A DNA stretch of 64,000 nt from JADJRH01 sp046351455 (GTDB lineage Bacteria > Myxococcota_A > Polyangia > Polyangiales > Polyangiaceae), in NCBI GenBank assembly GCA_046351455.1, contig JAXLYM010000004.1, forward strand, positions 248,001 through 312,000. Reading direction: 5' to 3'. Below the pieces are notes generated by a model. The model searched no databases. It saw nothing but the letters and a program-made list of their open reading frames with translations, and was not told where the DNA came from. This document shows positions 24,621 through 35,230 of the stretch, piece by piece. Each line of letters begins with the position of its first letter. The first letter of the stretch is position 1. The position numbers and the translations under genes were made by a program.

Positions 24621-27305
24621 TCAGGGCTTCGCGCCGGGGCCTTCGAGGATGATGAACTGCACGCGGCGGTTCTTCGCGCGGTTCGGCGCGGTGATGTTCG
24701 GCGCGAGCGGGCGGTCCTGGCCGTACCCCTTCGCGGTGAGGCGACTGGCCTCCACGCCCGAGGTGATCAGGAACGAACGGACCGCGTCGGCGCGCTGCTG
24801 GCTCAGCACCTGATTGCGCTCCTTCGTGCCCGTGTTGTCGGTGTGGCCCTGGATCTCCAGCTTCTTGATCGCGGAGTTGCGGACGATCGCGTCCGCCACC
24901 TCGGAGAGGAGCTGGTTCGAATCGCCCAGGATCTTCGCGCTGTCCGTCTCGAAGTGGACCTGCTTCGAGATCTTGAGCTCGTTGCCCTGCAGCTTCACGA
25001 GGCTGATCTTCGGGCGCTTGTTGATCTGGATCGACGGGCGGGACGTGTCGTTCGCGCGGATGTCCACGCTCGTGCCGCCGACCATGTAGCCCGACGCGTC
25101 CACCTTCACCGTGACCGTGCCGGGCGGCAGGTCCTTGAAGGAGAAGTTGCCGTTGCCGTCGGCCGTGGCCGTCGTCTCCTTGCCGTCCGCGGTCGTCATC
25201 TTGACGATCGCGCCGCCGACGCCGGAGCCGGTCTCCCCGTCCTTCACCGAGCCCGCGATGTTGCCGAGCTTGGGAAGCGCTTCGAGCGGGCAGTCGACGT
25301 CGACGAACGTCGGGCCTTGCGGCACCTGCGGCTGCGGCTGCGGGGCCGGCGTCGTCATGCCGCCGGGCGCTCCGGGCTGACCGTTCGGCACGTTCGGCAT
25401 GCCCGGCTGACCAGGCTGCGGACCGAACGGATTGAAGGGCCCAGGCGCGGCGGGGTTCCACGGCTGGCCGGGCACCGGGGACGCCGGCTGCGGCTGCTGC
25501 GGCTGCGCGTTCGGCATCGCGGGCATGCCGGCGACCACGTTCGCGCTGCACACGCCGGGCTTGTACCCAGGCGCCTTGATCGCGAACGAGTACGCGCCCG
25601 GCTCCACGTGACGCGTGACGAAGCGGCCGTCCGCGCCGGTGGCCACGGGGCCCTGCGCCGTCGGGCCGGTGATCGTGATGATCGCGTCCGCGACGAACTG
25701 CTCGGTCTTGCCGGCCTCGTGCACGACGCCGCGCACGAACGTCTGCGGCTTCTCCACCGTCTGCGTCTTCTCGATGATCTGCGGCGGAGGCGCGACCGGG
25801 GCCGGCTTCTCCTTCGTGTCGTAGGCGTACGCGACGCCGACGTAGAGCGTCCACGGCGGCGTGGGCGCGACCTCCTCGATGAACGTCGAGGTGCCGGAGA
25901 GGCCGATGTCGAACATCGCCTGCCCCGCGAGCCCGCGGAACGCGCCGCTGAACGGCGTGGCGCGCGCGCCGATCGAGAGGTGCGACGGGATCGCCGAGTA
26001 GCCCGGGCCGCCCGCGGTCTGCGGATCCGGCGCGGCGAAGTTGCCGAGGCCGAGGCACACGTCACCGCGCGAGACGCGGCCGGTGTGGCACTCGTACCCG
26101 CGCGTGTTGATCGGGATGTCCACCGAGTACTCGACGAACGGCTGCACGTACTTGGTCGGCGCCATCACGCCGACGCCGAGCTGGAAGAAGTCGACGCGGT
26201 TGATGCCGAGGCCGAAGCGCTCGATGCGGCTGATCGGCTTGCGATCCAGGCCCACCGCGGCGCCGCGCGCCTTCTCGACGGCGTCCACGAGCGCGCCCGA
26301 GTTGTCGAGCTTGTAGCCGAAGTTCACGTCCGCGCGGAGCGGGATGCCCTCGTTGTTGGGCTTGCGGAAATCCGCCGTGAAGAGGCCGCGGAACGCCGCG
26401 CTGGTGCTGTCGCCGTTCACGCCGACGGAGCCCGTGCCGTTGAGGAGGAAGAGCTGCGCTTCGAGGCCGGCGTTGAAGTACGTGCCGAACCGCTCGGGCA
26501 GGAAGGCCTTCGCGCCGAACGTCGTGTCGCCGAGCACCTGGAGGAGCTGCGGCTTGCCCTCGCTGTTGGAGTTCGCGTACGTGCGGATCGTCGCGTACGC
26601 CTCCAGGAAGGAGAGCGGCGTCACGTTGAGCGAGAAGAACGCGCCGACGTGGCTCGCCTCGTCGTTCTTGTTCTTCGTCGAGCACGTGATCGGCGCGCCC
26701 GCGGCCGTCGAGTTGCTGTTGTTGCAGAGGAACCCGCCGGCCGTGAACCAGTCGACGAGGAACGACGTGCGGAACGTGCCGGCCGCGCCGGAGCCCGCCG
26801 TCGAGAGGCGGAGACCGCCGGTGGAGCCCCACAGGTTGGGCTGCTCGGAGAGGGAGGCGTACCGCTTCGCCCACTCGTCTTCTTCGGTCGTCGTCGCGGG
26901 GGGCGGCTGATCGCCCGTCGGCGGGAGCTCCGCGTTGTTGGAGCCGTCACCGACCTGAGCGTTCGGCGGAGGCGGACCGAACTGCCCCGGGTTGCCGCCG
27001 TTCGGCGCCCACGGATTCGGCCCGAACTGGCCGGGCTGCTGGCCACCGAACTGACCCGGGTTCGCGCCGGGCTGGCCGGGGTTCGCGCCGGGAGCTGCGC
27101 CGCCGGGGTTGAACGGCGTGCCGGGCGCCGGACCGAACTGGCCGGGCTGCGCCGTCGTGGGCGCGGGGCCGAAGGGGGTGCCGGGCGCAGGTTGCTGCGC
27201 CTCCGCCCGAGCCGAGACGAGCGCGGGCACGAGGAACGCCAGCGACGAAAGCGGCCGGAGCCAGCGGGTGACCTGAGACAAGCGAGGTTTGGCAAGCGGT
27301 TGCAT
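24621..27305 (-). CDS. Large OmpA-family outer membrane protein with Pro/Gly-rich N-terminus
   Basis: 894 residues. A signal peptide (ending SARAEA) is followed by a low-complexity N-P-G-Q-F-G repeat region (about 35-145). A region of beta-strand character (about 165-490) could form a barrel. Then come two carboxypeptidase-regulatory-like modules (for example GVVHEAGKTEQFVADAIITI and GSVKDGETGSGVGGAIV) and a C-terminal OmpA peptidoglycan-binding domain (about 775-890) with EIQGHTDNTG, QQRADAVRSFL and NRRVQFII. The ATG at 27305 has GGACGAGGG three bases upstream. Its job is probably to tie the outer membrane to the cell wall. It is divergent from the NtrC-type regulator. Confidence 0.9.
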   Translation of the reverse strand: MQPLAKPRLSQVTRWLRPLSSLAFLVPALVSARAEAQQPAPGTPFGPAPTTAQPGQFGPAPGTPFNPGGAAPGANPGQPGANPGQFGGQQPGQFGPNPWAPNGGNPGQFGPPPPNAQVGDGSNNAELPPTGDQPPPATTTEEDEWAKRYASLSEQPNLWGSTGGLRLSTAGSGAAGTFRTSFLVDWFTAGGFLCNNSNSTAAGAPITCSTKNKNDEASHVGAFFSLNVTPLSFLEAYATIRTYANSNSEGKPQLLQVLGDTTFGAKAFLPERFGTYFNAGLEAQLFLLNGTGSVGVNGDSTSAAFRGLFTADFRKPNNEGIPLRADVNFGYKLDNSGALVDAVEKARGAAVGLDRKPISRIERFGLGINRVDFFQLGVGVMAPTKYVQPFVEYSVDIPINTRGYECHTGRVSRGDVCLGLGNFAAPDPQTAGGPGYSAIPSHLSIGARATPFSGAFRGLAGQAMFDIGLSGTSTFIEEVAPTPPWTLYVGVAYAYDTKEKPAPVAPPPQIIEKTQTVEKPQTFVRGVVHEAGKTEQFVADAIITITGPTAQGPVATGADGRFVTRHVEPGAYSFAIKAPGYKPGVCSANVVAGMPAMPNAQPQQPQPASPVPGQPWNPAAPGPFNPFGPQPGQPGMPNVPNGQPGAPGGMTTPAPQPQPQVPQGPTFVDVDCPLEALPKLGNIAGSVKDGETGSGVGGAIVKMTTADGKETTATADGNGNFSFKDLPPGTVTVKVDASGYMVGGTSVDIRANDTSRPSIQINKRPKISLVKLQGNELKISKQVHFETDSAKILGDSNQLLSEVADAIVRNSAIKKLEIQGHTDNTGTKERNQVLSQQRADAVRSFLITSGVEASRLTAKGYGQDRPLAPNITAPNRAKNRRVQFIILEGPGAKP

Positions 27306-27549
27306 CGACCCTCGTCCTTGGGGGCGGTTGCCCCTGGGAGCAGTGTTGCGGTGGGCCCTACGATCCGGGCCTTCGGCGAAACGCGGACCGACTTGTATCA
27401 CCATCGCGCGAGTCGGAAAACAATGCGATCACGCCCGGCACGGAACCCTCCCCCCGTTTCCTGCCGGAGAGGCGCGCAGCGATGCAAATCTGCGCGGAGC
27501 CGCATGTCTTGCGCTGCTGCCGCGCGGCCGTGATGGTATTAGGCGCGAA

Positions 27550-28973
<1,424 letters not shown>

Positions 28974-28977
<4 letters not shown>

Positions 28978-29966
28978 CGGACGAGGCTCGCTCGGCCACG
29001 CTCCCCGAGAAAGAGCCTCCGCGCGCGGTTTCCACGGAGGACGCGGACGTGCTCATCCGCGTCCGCGATCTCCAGAAGACCTTCCGCACAGGCTTCTTCA
29101 AGAACCGCGAGGTGCACGCGGTGAAGGGCGTCTCGTTCGAGGTGCGCCGCGGGGAGATCTTCGGCTTCCTCGGGCCGAACGGCGCCGGCAAGACGACGAC
29201 GATCAAGATGCTCACGGGCCTGATCGCGCCCACGAGCGGCGACGCGTTCCTCTTCGGCGTGCGCGCGCCCTCGCCGGAGGGCCGGAAGAAAATAGGCTTC
29301 TTGCCCGAGAATCCGTACGTGTACCCGTACCTGACGCCGCGCGAGTTCGTGACGATGAGCGGTCAGCTCTCGGGGCTCGGCGGCGCCGCGCTCGCGTCGC
29401 GCACCGAGCACGTGCTGAAGAAGGTCGGCATCCTGTACGCCGCGGATCGGGATGCGCGCGCGCTGTCGAAAGGCATGTTGCAGCGCACGGGGCTCGCGGC
29501 GGCGATGGTCGCGGATCCCGAGATGCTGATCCTCGACGAGCCGATGAGCGGGCTCGATCCGGTCGGCCGCAAGGAGGTGCGCGATCTCATCTTCGAGGAG
29601 CGCGCGCAGGGCCGGACGATCTTCTTCTCGACGCACATCCTGAGCGACGTGGAGGCGATCTGCGATCGCGTGGCGATCCTCCGCGAGGGCCGCGTGGTGG
29701 AGCTCGGCGCGCTGCGCACGCTCCTGCGCGCGGACGTGCTGCACACCGACGTGACGCTCGCGCGCGTGACGCCGGCGCTGCGGGAGGCGCTGACGGCGGC
29801 GGGCTTCGCGCTCGCGGACCGCTCCGAGGTGACGATCGTGACGGTGGAGGGCGACGCGCGGGTGCCGGAGGTGCTGCGGCTCGCGCTCGACGACGGCGCG
29901 CAGGTCGTGGAGCTGGCCCCGCGGAAAGAGACGCTGGAGGACCTCTTTCTACGAAAGGCCCTCTGA
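28974..29966 (+). CDS. ABC-2-type transporter ATP-binding protein
   Basis: 330 residues. After a 28-residue leader come Walker A GPNGAGKTT, the Q-loop region GFLPENPYVYPYLTPREF, a signature in the degenerate form LSKGMLQRTGLA, Walker B MLILDEPMSGLDP and the switch His in STHILSD. This arrangement is typical of CcmA/ABC-2 ATPases that drive export or membrane remodelling such as gliding or multidrug systems. The C-terminal 90 residues form the usual accessory domain. It is translationally coupled to the sigma-54 regulator through a four-base overlap, yet no permease follows: the downstream gap is repeat DNA and the next gene is on the other strand. Confidence 0.9.
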
Positions 29967-29967
29967 G

Positions 29968-30092
29968 ACTGGCACTCTCGACCGGGAGATGCCCCCTCCC
30001 TGCGCGAACGGAGAGAGCGCTTTGGGAGGGGCGGGCGCGCACCGCGCGACCGGGGGTGGGCACTCCTGAACGGCTGTCTGGAGAGTGGCAGT
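29968..30092. repeat. Dispersed intergenic repeat, family 2, copy with inverted ends
   Basis: The core 29991-30062 has CCCCTCCC and GGGAGGGG arms, an inner CGCGCACCGCGCG palindrome and the tail CCGGGGGTGGGCA. It is flanked by imperfect 12-bp inverted ends (ACTGGCACTCTC at 29968-29979 and GAGAGTGGCAGT at 30081-30092). It fills the gap between converging genes. Confidence 0.7.
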
Positions 30093-30098
30093 TTCGAT

Positions 30099-30767
30099 TC
30101 AGGGGGTGACGACGGAGCGCAGGAGACAGAAGGCCTCCGCGTATGGGCGCGTCACGATCTGGCCCCAGTAGTGGGCGCGGGCGCGCAGCGCCTCCAGCGA
30201 GCGCGGGTGCGGCGGCGGGCGGACCTCCGACTCGTAGCAGGCCATCGCCGCGAGCTTCTTTTCGAGGGTGGCGGTGACGTCGACGAAGTGGTTCGGCACG
30301 AAGGCGCTCGTCGGCTCGGGGAGGCTCCACTCCGTCGAGGACGGGGTCTCGAAACAATAGACCTCCCGCGGGAACGACTCCCCGATGGGGCGCGCGGCGA
30401 CGCTCACGGCCTCGCACACGACGCGGTGATCGCGGTTGAGATCGCCCCAGTGATGCGTGTAGAGGACGCGCGGCGCGACGGCGTCCAGCACCTTCTCGAT
30501 CCGCTGCGTCAGCTCGATGAGAGGCACCGTGTCGAGCCGCTGATCCGGCAGCCCGAGGAACTGGATCGACTTGAACCCGAGCAGCGCCGCGGCCTTCTTT
30601 CCGGCCGTTTGCAGCGCGTTTTCGGCGCCGGCCTCGTAGCGGGAGCTCGCGCCCTCCGACACGACCACGGCGTGCACCTCGTCGCCGGCCTCCACGTGCC
30701 GCGCGAGCGTCGCGCCCACGCCGAGCAGCTCGTCATCCGGGTGCGCCGCGATCACCATCACCTTCAT
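30099..30767 (-). CDS. PIG-L family deacetylase
   Basis: 222 residues of a zinc-dependent N-acetyl hydrolase of the LmbE/PIG-L fold. The metal-binding motif AHPDDE is at residues 8-13 and the third ligand is likely in HHWGDLNRDHRVV. The rest is of usual length with no signal peptide. Members deacetylate GlcNAc-containing lipids or sugar conjugates; the substrate here is unknown. Its start overlaps the stop of the WbqC gene by four bases and the DegT aminotransferase gene lies upstream, so the three form a transcription unit that probably makes or modifies an amino sugar for surface glycan or a metabolite. Confidence 0.9.
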   Translation of the reverse strand: MKVMVIAAHPDDELLGVGATLARHVEAGDEVHAVVVSEGASSRYEAGAENALQTAGKKAAALLGFKSIQFLGLPDQRLDTVPLIELTQRIEKVLDAVAPRVLYTHHWGDLNRDHRVVCEAVSVAARPIGESFPREVYCFETPSSTEWSLPEPTSAFVPNHFVDVTATLEKKLAAMACYESEVRPPPHPRSLEALRARAHYWGQIVTRPYAEAFCLLRSVVTP

Positions 30768-31459
30768 CGTGCCTGTTCCTCCGAGAAATAAGCCGGCGCA
30801 GCGTGCCCGAGGTTCAGCCAGGCGTCGAGGGCGGAGAGGCCGCGCGCATCCGACTCCTCCACTTCACGGCGCGGATAAGGCTTGATCGTGAACGATTGTA
30901 CGACCAGCTCGACCCCGTCCGCCTCCAGATTGGCGTCCTGCAAATAGGTCGCGCCCGTGCGGCCGGAGAGATAGCGAGTCGCGCCCATCTCCTTGCAAAT
31001 GGCGCGGACCAGCTCCGCCTTCTCGCCGGCGACTCCGAGGGTGGACGCGCGCACGACCTCCTTCGGCCGCACGCCGAACGCGTCCCACAGCATCTCGACG
31101 GAGGCGATCGCCGCGTCCATCACGCGCTCGTACGGCGCCTGGAAGAAGGCCGTCACCGCGGCGGAGGCGGCCTTCCACCCCGGAGAGCGCCCGTACGCCG
31201 CCTGCAGCGATTTGAGGTGCTTCACGGCCCAGCGCGCGTCCGAGAACATCACCTCGTCGATGCGCTGCGGGAAGCGGTGCACGTACGGGATCGTGAGCAG
31301 GAACACCCCGTTCGGCCCGAGCACCTTCGCGCGGTGCTGGAGGCTCGACCGGTCGAACTGCACGTTGTCGAGGAGGACGAACGCGTCCACTTGCCGTGAT
31401 TTGTCGAGGAAGCCGAGCCAGGGGAAGTACTCGGGCTGATGGATGGCGATCGTCTTCAC
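30764..31459 (-). CDS. WbqC-like protein
   Basis: 231 residues. The opening TIAIHQPEYFPWLGFLDK is the hallmark of the WbqC family, as are VLLDNVQFDRSSLQHRAKV and the closing region with YPRREVEE. The family occurs in O-antigen and aminosugar clusters, and some members are proposed to transfer acyl or amino groups; the reaction is not settled. It overlaps the PIG-L gene by four bases and follows the DegT gene after 51 bases that contain the inverted repeat ACTGGC/GCCAGT (31482-31505). Confidence 0.85.
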   Translation of the reverse strand: MKTIAIHQPEYFPWLGFLDKSRQVDAFVLLDNVQFDRSSLQHRAKVLGPNGVFLLTIPYVHRFPQRIDEVMFSDARWAVKHLKSLQAAYGRSPGWKAASAAVTAFFQAPYERVMDAAIASVEMLWDAFGVRPKEVVRASTLGVAGEKAELVRAICKEMGATRYLSGRTGATYLQDANLEADGVELVVQSFTIKPYPRREVEESDARGLSALDAWLNLGHAAPAYFSEEQAR

Positions 31460-31510
31460 GAGGTGATTCCGCTCTTCGAGACTGGCAATCAGGAGCGTGC
31501 CAGTCGCCTC

Positions 31511-32641
31511 TCAGCCGAGCGCCTCCCGCAGCACGTCGACACCGCGCTGTGCGTCCTCCATCGTCACCTTCGCGTGCATCGGCAGGCAAATCTGCCGCGC
31601 GAGCGCCCGCTCCGACCGCGGCAGATCCCCCATCTTGGTGCCGAGCGACGTCTTGAACACGGGCATCAGGTGGCACGGCGGGCTGTAGAGAGCGCCCATC
31701 TCGATGCCGTGCGCCTCGTAGATGCGCTTGCGGATGCCGTCGCGGTCAGTCCCTTCCGGCAGCAACACAGGGTATTTGTACCAGGCCGGCGCCATCTCGG
31801 GGTGCATCCTCGGGAGGGTGAATCTGCCGTCGTTCTTCAGCAATTCATCGTACCGGGCGGCGACGGCGCGGCGGTGAGCGAGGAAATCGTCGAGCCTGTG
31901 GAGCTGGGCAGTCGCGAGCACGGACCGCACCTCGTCGAGGACCCAGTCGTTGCCGGCGAGGACGATCTCCTCCAGACTGGCCCCTTGTCCGTGGTGCCGC
32001 ATCGACCGCGCGAACGCCGCCAGATCCGCGTCGTTCGTGGTGACGGCGCCGCCGGTGCACGAGGTGAGCACCTTCGTCGGATAGAGCGAGAAGCACCCCA
32101 CGTCGCCGAGCGAGCCGGCCTCTCTGCCCTTGAGCGTGGACCCGTGGGCGTGCGCGCAGTCCTCGATCACCTTGATGCCGCGAGACTGGCACTCCCGCGT
32201 GAGCCGCTCCATCTCCGTCGGGATGATGCCGGCGATGTGCACCGCGACGATCGCCTTCGTTTTCGGGGTGATCTTGCGGAGCGCGTCGTCCACGTCGAGG
32301 CCGTAGTCGTCCTCGTTCATGTCGCAGAAGACCACGCGGGCGCCTGCGGCGACGGCGGCGTTCGCGGTGGCGACGAACGTGTTCGTGGGGACGATGACCT
32401 CGTGTCCGGCGACACCGTAGTACCGATAGGCGATCTCCAGCGCGGCGGTGCACGAAGAGACGGCCACCGCGTGCTCCACGCCGACGCGCTTCGCCCAGAG
32501 CGCCTCCAGCTCCCGCGAGCGCGGCCCGAGGATGAGGCGCCCGCCGCGCAGCACGTCGCCGATCTTCTCGAGGATGCCCGGGATGTCTTCGTCGGGGAAC
32601 CAGGGTTTCGCGCCGGGGATCGGGTGTTTTTCGGTGGTCAT
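31511..32641 (-). CDS. DegT/DnrJ/EryC1/StrS-type sugar aminotransferase
   Basis: 376 residues of a PLP-dependent enzyme that transfers an amino group to a nucleotide-linked keto sugar. Typical elements are GGRLILGPRSRELEALWA, AVSSCTAALEIAY, the PLP-contact Asp in VIEDCAHAHG and the Schiff-base lysine in SLYPTKVLTSCTGGAV (Lys190). An upstream in-frame start would add 19 Arg-rich residues, so ATG at 32641 is preferred. It heads the unit with the WbqC and PIG-L genes. It resembles the second DegT enzyme at 51891 in fold, but the sequences are clearly different, so they likely act on different sugars. Confidence 0.9.
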   Translation of the reverse strand: MTTEKHPIPGAKPWFPDEDIPGILEKIGDVLRGGRLILGPRSRELEALWAKRVGVEHAVAVSSCTAALEIAYRYYGVAGHEVIVPTNTFVATANAAVAAGARVVFCDMNEDDYGLDVDDALRKITPKTKAIVAVHIAGIIPTEMERLTRECQSRGIKVIEDCAHAHGSTLKGREAGSLGDVGCFSLYPTKVLTSCTGGAVTTNDADLAAFARSMRHHGQGASLEEIVLAGNDWVLDEVRSVLATAQLHRLDDFLAHRRAVAARYDELLKNDGRFTLPRMHPEMAPAWYKYPVLLPEGTDRDGIRKRIYEAHGIEMGALYSPPCHLMPVFKTSLGTKMGDLPRSERALARQICLPMHAKVTMEDAQRGVDVLREALG

Positions 32642-32789
32642 GCGGGGGCCTCGGGTTGGACGACGCGTTTCGATGCGCCGCCCGGCGCCGGGGTTCATAT
32701 CACTTTCGGGAGCGCTGCGGATCTCGGACGTAAGGCCGCTTTTCGAGGCGCTTCCCTCCCCCGGTCGCGCGGCGTATCATCGCTCTCCG

Positions 32790-33182
32790 ATGGGCGTTCC
32801 CGCGGCAAAAGAGGGCGATTCGATCGTCGGAGTCGACACGCACGTGGTGATGGTGCCCTCCCCCGGCGGCCCGGTCCCCACGCCGATGCCGCTGCCTTTC
32901 AGCGGCAAGCTCTCGGGCGATCTGGCAGGTACGGTGTTCGTCGCCAACAAGCAAGCAGCGGTGAAGGGGAGCACCGCGCAGAACAACCCATCGCACACGG
33001 CGCCCGCCGGCCCCTTCCAGACGCCGCCGTCCAACAAGGGCACGGTGCAAGAGGGCAGCGCCACGGTCTTCTTCGCGAACAAGGCCGCAGCGCGGATGGG
33101 CGACCCCGCGATGACCTGCAACGACCCGTCGGACGCCCCCGTCGGCTCGGTGATCGCGTCCGGCTCCGTCTTCGTGGGATAG
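32790..33182 (+). CDS. PAAR-like (DUF4150-type) protein
   Basis: 130 residues with the pattern of PAAR-like spike-tip proteins: MGVPAAKEGDSIVGVDTHVV, PFSGKLSGDL, ANKQAAVKGSTA, GTVQEGSATVFFANKAAARMGDPAMTC and a Gly/Ser-rich end. Such proteins cap the VgrG spike of type VI secretion systems or related contractile devices and carry effectors. No VgrG, effector or structural secretion gene lies beside it, so it is an orphan. It is divergent from the DegT gene and converges with the beta-propeller gene. Confidence 0.8.
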   Translation: MGVPAAKEGDSIVGVDTHVVMVPSPGGPVPTPMPLPFSGKLSGDLAGTVFVANKQAAVKGSTAQNNPSHTAPAGPFQTPPSNKGTVQEGSATVFFANKAAARMGDPAMTCNDPSDAPVGSVIASGSVFVG

Positions 33183-33216
33183 CGCACGTCGGATAGCGCC
33201 CGCGGGAGGTGCCGAG

Positions 33217-35220
33217 TCAGCGCGCCGCGGCCTCTTGGGCGACCGCGCGGATCGCGAGAGGCAGCCCCGCGGCCCCGGTAGAAGAAGGCATCACCACGAT
33301 GGAATAGACGCCCTCTTCCGGAGCAATCAGGGGGAAGGAATAGACATCGTCGGCCTCGACCTCGGCCACCGCTCGCATCTGCCAGACCCCCGGTGAACGG
33401 TACGCGAGCACCGGCACCCCCGAAGCCTCCGTGACAGGCGCGAGCGTCGCCGCGTCCCGCAGCCGAAACCGAACACGCCCCGGTCGCCCCACGATCAAAG
33501 GCGCCTCCGCATCCACCAGCTCGGATACGATCTGTGCGCTATCCCCAAGGACGGGCGCCGGGGCCACCGCGAGCGAGAAACAGTGCACGATCCGCGGCGA
33601 ATCGAGGACGAACGCCACCTCGTGCGCGCCGTCCCGCGTGAGCCGGCCCGTCGTCTCGTAGACGCCCGGAGAGCGCTCGCGCAGGCTGCGATCCAGCACC
33701 AGAACGCCGATCGGGGCGTGTCCGTACGTGGAGAACTGGCCCATCGGAGCGGCCATCCCCTCCTTGTAATAATAGACCGCGCGGTCCGCCGGATTGGCCA
33801 CCAGCACGGCGCCTCCGCCCGGGGCCGTCACGATCGCATCGGGGATCGCCGCGTCGCCGGGGGCCTTCTGACCGGCCGGGAACTCCGCCGCAGAAGGGGC
33901 CTGTCCGGCAACAGAAGCGCGCGCGAGCGGCAGCACGAGGACAGACTCGCTCGCTCGCCGACGCACGTAAGCGAGGGAGTCGGAGAAGGCGACCTGGTCC
34001 GGGCCTCCGGGCACGGTGGCCGGCGGTGACAGGGTGTTGGAGGAGGTGTCGAAGAACACCATCGTACCGTCCTCCGCGCTGTGCGCCACGCCGACGCGGC
34101 CGCCCGGCGCGATCCGGATCCCCGAGAGTCGGCTGTTCACCGCGAGGTGCGCGATCGGCCTCTCGTGCTCCGCGTCCACCACGAAGATCCCCGCGCCCGC
34201 CGCGTCCGCCGCGAACGCCGCGCGCGAGAGAGGGCTCCACGCGACGGCCTTCGGCGCCCGGCCGACTGGCACTCTGCGCGTCACCGAGAGACTGGCCACG
34301 TCCACGACGGCGACCTCCCCCGCGCCGGGGAGCGTCAGAAACGCCGATCGGCTGTCGTCGCCGAAGGCCAGTCCGCCCGCGCCGCGCCCCTCGTCGATCC
34401 GGCCGATCACCCGCTCTTGCCGCGTCGCGATCACCGTCGCGAGCGGCGCGCCCGCGACGTCCCGGTGCAGCACCCACAGCCGCTCTTCGTCCGGCTGGAG
34501 CGCGATCTTCTCGGGGCCGGGGGCGGTCTCGATCTCGCGGCGGATCGTCCACGTCGCCGGGTCGATGACCGCCACTCTGCCGATCTCGGGCATCGACACG
34601 AACAGCGCTGTCTGGTCCGACGTGAGGGCCCAATCCGCCGCGGGCGCCGGCAACGTCACCTGCGCGAGGAGCCGCGTGCCGCCGAATCCGAAGCGCGGGT
34701 CGACGATCGAGATCGTGGCGTCGTCCCCCAGCACGAGCACCAGATACTCGTTGAGGTCCACCTCGGCGCGCCGGAACAGGCTCCCTTCGAGCAGGCCTCT
34801 CACCCGCGCGCGACAAGGCCCCTCCCCTTCCTCTTCGCCCGCGCGGCGCGGATCCGCCCACGCCACGGGGAACCCCTTCGCGAAAGGGGCGCCGGTGGCC
34901 GCGTCCGTGATGCGGAATCGAAACGTCACCTCGTCGCCGGCGCGGGGCGCCTGTCCGCGCCGATCCTCCGCGACCGGGTCGACCTCCATCTCGACGGACA
35001 CTCCCCCCTTCGTGACGCGCGACGCCACCGCCGGACGCGGCGCCGGCCGAGGCCACAGCGCCGCCGCGCACAGGCCCGCGACGAGGACGATCGCCGCCAC
35101 CGCCGCCGCGAGCACACCGAAAACGCCGCGCCGACTGGCCTTCTCCGGAGGGGTGCTGTTCATCGGATCGGTCTCGATTCTCGCGGCGTGACTGGCCTTC
35201 TCCGGAGGGGTGCTGTTCAT
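33217..35220 (-). CDS. Membrane-anchored YVTN-type beta-propeller protein of the oxidase cluster
   Basis: 667 residues. One N-terminal membrane helix (about residues 33-55) is followed by an Ig-like domain (about 75-150: EVTFRFRITDAATGAPF), a seven-bladed YVTN/YncE-type propeller (about 150-475) with blade signatures such as GRVAVIDPATWTIRREIE and GEVAVVDVASLSVTRRV, and a second Ig-like pair. Such propellers act as periplasmic scaffolds or, when heme-bearing, as oxidoreductases; no heme motif is seen here. The first 19 residues are a duplicate of the next 10-residue block, MNSTPPEKAS, so two equivalent ATG starts exist (35220 and 35163). The upstream one has a GGGGG ribosome binding site made from the oxidase stop region. 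Last gene of the oxidase operon, 10 bases after it. Confidence 0.75.
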   Translation of the reverse strand: MNSTPPEKASHAARIETDPMNSTPPEKASRRGVFGVLAAAVAAIVLVAGLCAAALWPRPAPRPAVASRVTKGGVSVEMEVDPVAEDRRGQAPRAGDEVTFRFRITDAATGAPFAKGFPVAWADPRRAGEEEGEGPCRARVRGLLEGSLFRRAEVDLNEYLVLVLGDDATISIVDPRFGFGGTRLLAQVTLPAPAADWALTSDQTALFVSMPEIGRVAVIDPATWTIRREIETAPGPEKIALQPDEERLWVLHRDVAGAPLATVIATRQERVIGRIDEGRGAGGLAFGDDSRSAFLTLPGAGEVAVVDVASLSVTRRVPVGRAPKAVAWSPLSRAAFAADAAGAGIFVVDAEHERPIAHLAVNSRLSGIRIAPGGRVGVAHSAEDGTMVFFDTSSNTLSPPATVPGGPDQVAFSDSLAYVRRRASESVLVLPLARASVAGQAPSAAEFPAGQKAPGDAAIPDAIVTAPGGGAVLVANPADRAVYYYKEGMAAPMGQFSTYGHAPIGVLVLDRSLRERSPGVYETTGRLTRDGAHEVAFVLDSPRIVHCFSLAVAPAPVLGDSAQIVSELVDAEAPLIVGRPGRVRFRLRDAATLAPVTEASGVPVLAYRSPGVWQMRAVAEVEADDVYSFPLIAPEEGVYSIVVMPSSTGAAGLPLAIRAVAQEAAAR

Positions 35221-35222
35221 CG
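35133..35222 (-). repeat. 33-bp perfect direct repeat duplicating a translation start
   Basis: 35133-35165 and 35190-35222 are identical, offset by 57 bp (19 codons, in frame). Each copy includes the ATG and first ten codons of the propeller gene. Confidence 0.95.
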
Positions 35223-35230
35223 AAACCCCC

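Noticed and set aside
27288..27305. Sigma-54-like sequence TGGCAAGCGGTTGCA
   Set aside because: Spacing is one base short and it lies inside the first codons of the OmpA-family gene.
32790..33182. A type VI secretion locus around the PAAR-like protein
   Set aside because: No VgrG, Hcp, ClpV or sheath gene is within the window.
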